Source of the DNA: QHXQ01 sp963788965
GTDB lineage: Bacteria > Acidobacteriota > Blastocatellia > Pyrinomonadales > Pyrinomonadaceae
Assembly: GCA_963788965.1 (NCBI GenBank)
Contig: CAWBIK010000005.1
Coordinates: forward strand, 1,178,001 to 1,242,000
Reading direction: 5' to 3'
DNA length: 64,000 nt
The position numbers were made by a program, and so were the translations under genes. Positions 63,705-64,000 of the stretch are shown piece by piece; the stretch's first letter is position 1, and each line of letters begins with the position of its first letter. Below the pieces are notes generated by a model that saw only the letters and a program-made list of their open reading frames with translations, did no database searches and had not been told where the DNA came from.

Positions 63705-64000
63705 ATGGTTTGGAAACTCTGTCTCTGGTGTTGCGTGCTTGTACTGTGTTGCAGTTGTCAGCGCGATCAGCGCGCGGGGCATGACGATGCGGCGGGTCAA
63801 CAGGCGGGGGCGGAGAAGCGGACGATCAAGTTGTCGAGTGGTGCGTTCGCGGAGGGCGGGTTGATCCCGGCGGCGTATACGTGCGTGGGGCGGAACGTGT
63901 CGCCGCCGCTGGCGTGGGCGGGTGTGCCGGCGGAGACGAAGACGCTGGCGCTCGTGGTGGACGACCCGGACGCGCCGCGTGGGCCTTGGGTGCATTGGGT
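63705..64000 (+). CDS. PEBP/Raf-kinase-inhibitor-like (YbhB/YbcL) lipoprotein, partial
   Basis: The gene runs off the window. ATG 63705 starts a short signal peptide ending in a lipobox-like LCCSC (MVWKLCLWCCVLVLCCSC); ATG 63669 is an in-frame alternative. The mature part has KLSSGAFAEGGLIPAAYTC, VSPPLAWAGVPAETKTLALV and DDPDAPRGPWVHWV, the conserved PEBP ligand-binding core including the DPD and GPxxHW motifs. The family binds phosphate-like ligands; its bacterial role is not settled. Confidence 0.88.
   Translation, partial: MVWKLCLWCCVLVLCCSCQRDQRAGHDDAAGQQAGAEKRTIKLSSGAFAEGGLIPAAYTCVGRNVSPPLAWAGVPAETKTLALVVDDPDAPRGPWVHW

Overview
The window is about 64 kb of GC-rich chromosomal DNA carrying mostly housekeeping, envelope and surface-polysaccharide genes. 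The gene mix (a 2-oxo acid dehydrogenase operon, a very large GltD/FNR-type flavoprotein, an Asp-box exoprotein, PDZ proteins, an RtcB with intein) and the tandem-heptamer hairpins between genes suggest an Acidobacteriota-like bacterium, perhaps Blastocatellia. That placement is inference; there is no rRNA gene here, only one tRNA-Glu. No prophage, insertion sequence or CRISPR array was seen.

Layout. 0-4.4 kb: dihydrolipoamide dehydrogenase (partial), E1 alpha, E1 beta, a DUF4242-like small protein and E2. 4.4-11.5 kb: a haem-oxygenase-like protein, an unknown gene, a GNAT acetyltransferase, rsmI and a ~1,280-residue iron-sulfur flavoprotein. 11.7 kb: tRNA-Glu(CTC) with a clear promoter and terminator. 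11.9-18 kb: exported proteins (two-part secreted protein, lipoprotein, DsbA-like thioredoxin, Asp-box/FnIII exoprotein). 18.7-22.6 kb: rtcB with a mini-intein, aroK, aroA. 22.7-27.5 kb: RsbW/RsbV-type partner-switch pair, DUF2062, a large exported protein, a PDZ protein. 27.6-34.3 kb: methyltransferase, DUF1624-like membrane protein, response regulator, ABC exporter, FAD oxidoreductase. 34.3-47.4 kb: GH31 glucosidase, YtcJ-like amidohydrolase, galE, PfkB kinase, uvrC, an FAD/Rieske oxidoreductase, an exported unknown. 47.5-62.7 kb: a surface polysaccharide cluster (UDP-sugar dehydrogenase, glycosyltransferases, Wzt/Wzm exporter, O-antigen ligase/polymerase, sugar/lipid methyltransferases, AsnB-type amidotransferase), interrupted by a RelB/RelE-like pair. 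62.8-64 kb: small unknown gene, Xre-type regulator, start of a PEBP lipoprotein.

Two properties run through the whole window. First, many intergenic gaps hold hairpins built from degenerate tandem units of 7 (or 8) nt, in at least five sequence families. Second, about 25 single-base frame breaks interrupt otherwise well conserved genes, concentrated between 7 and 27 kb and mostly of the +1 type; consensus sequence error is the simplest cause, and the genes are annotated here as whole genes with the break noted.
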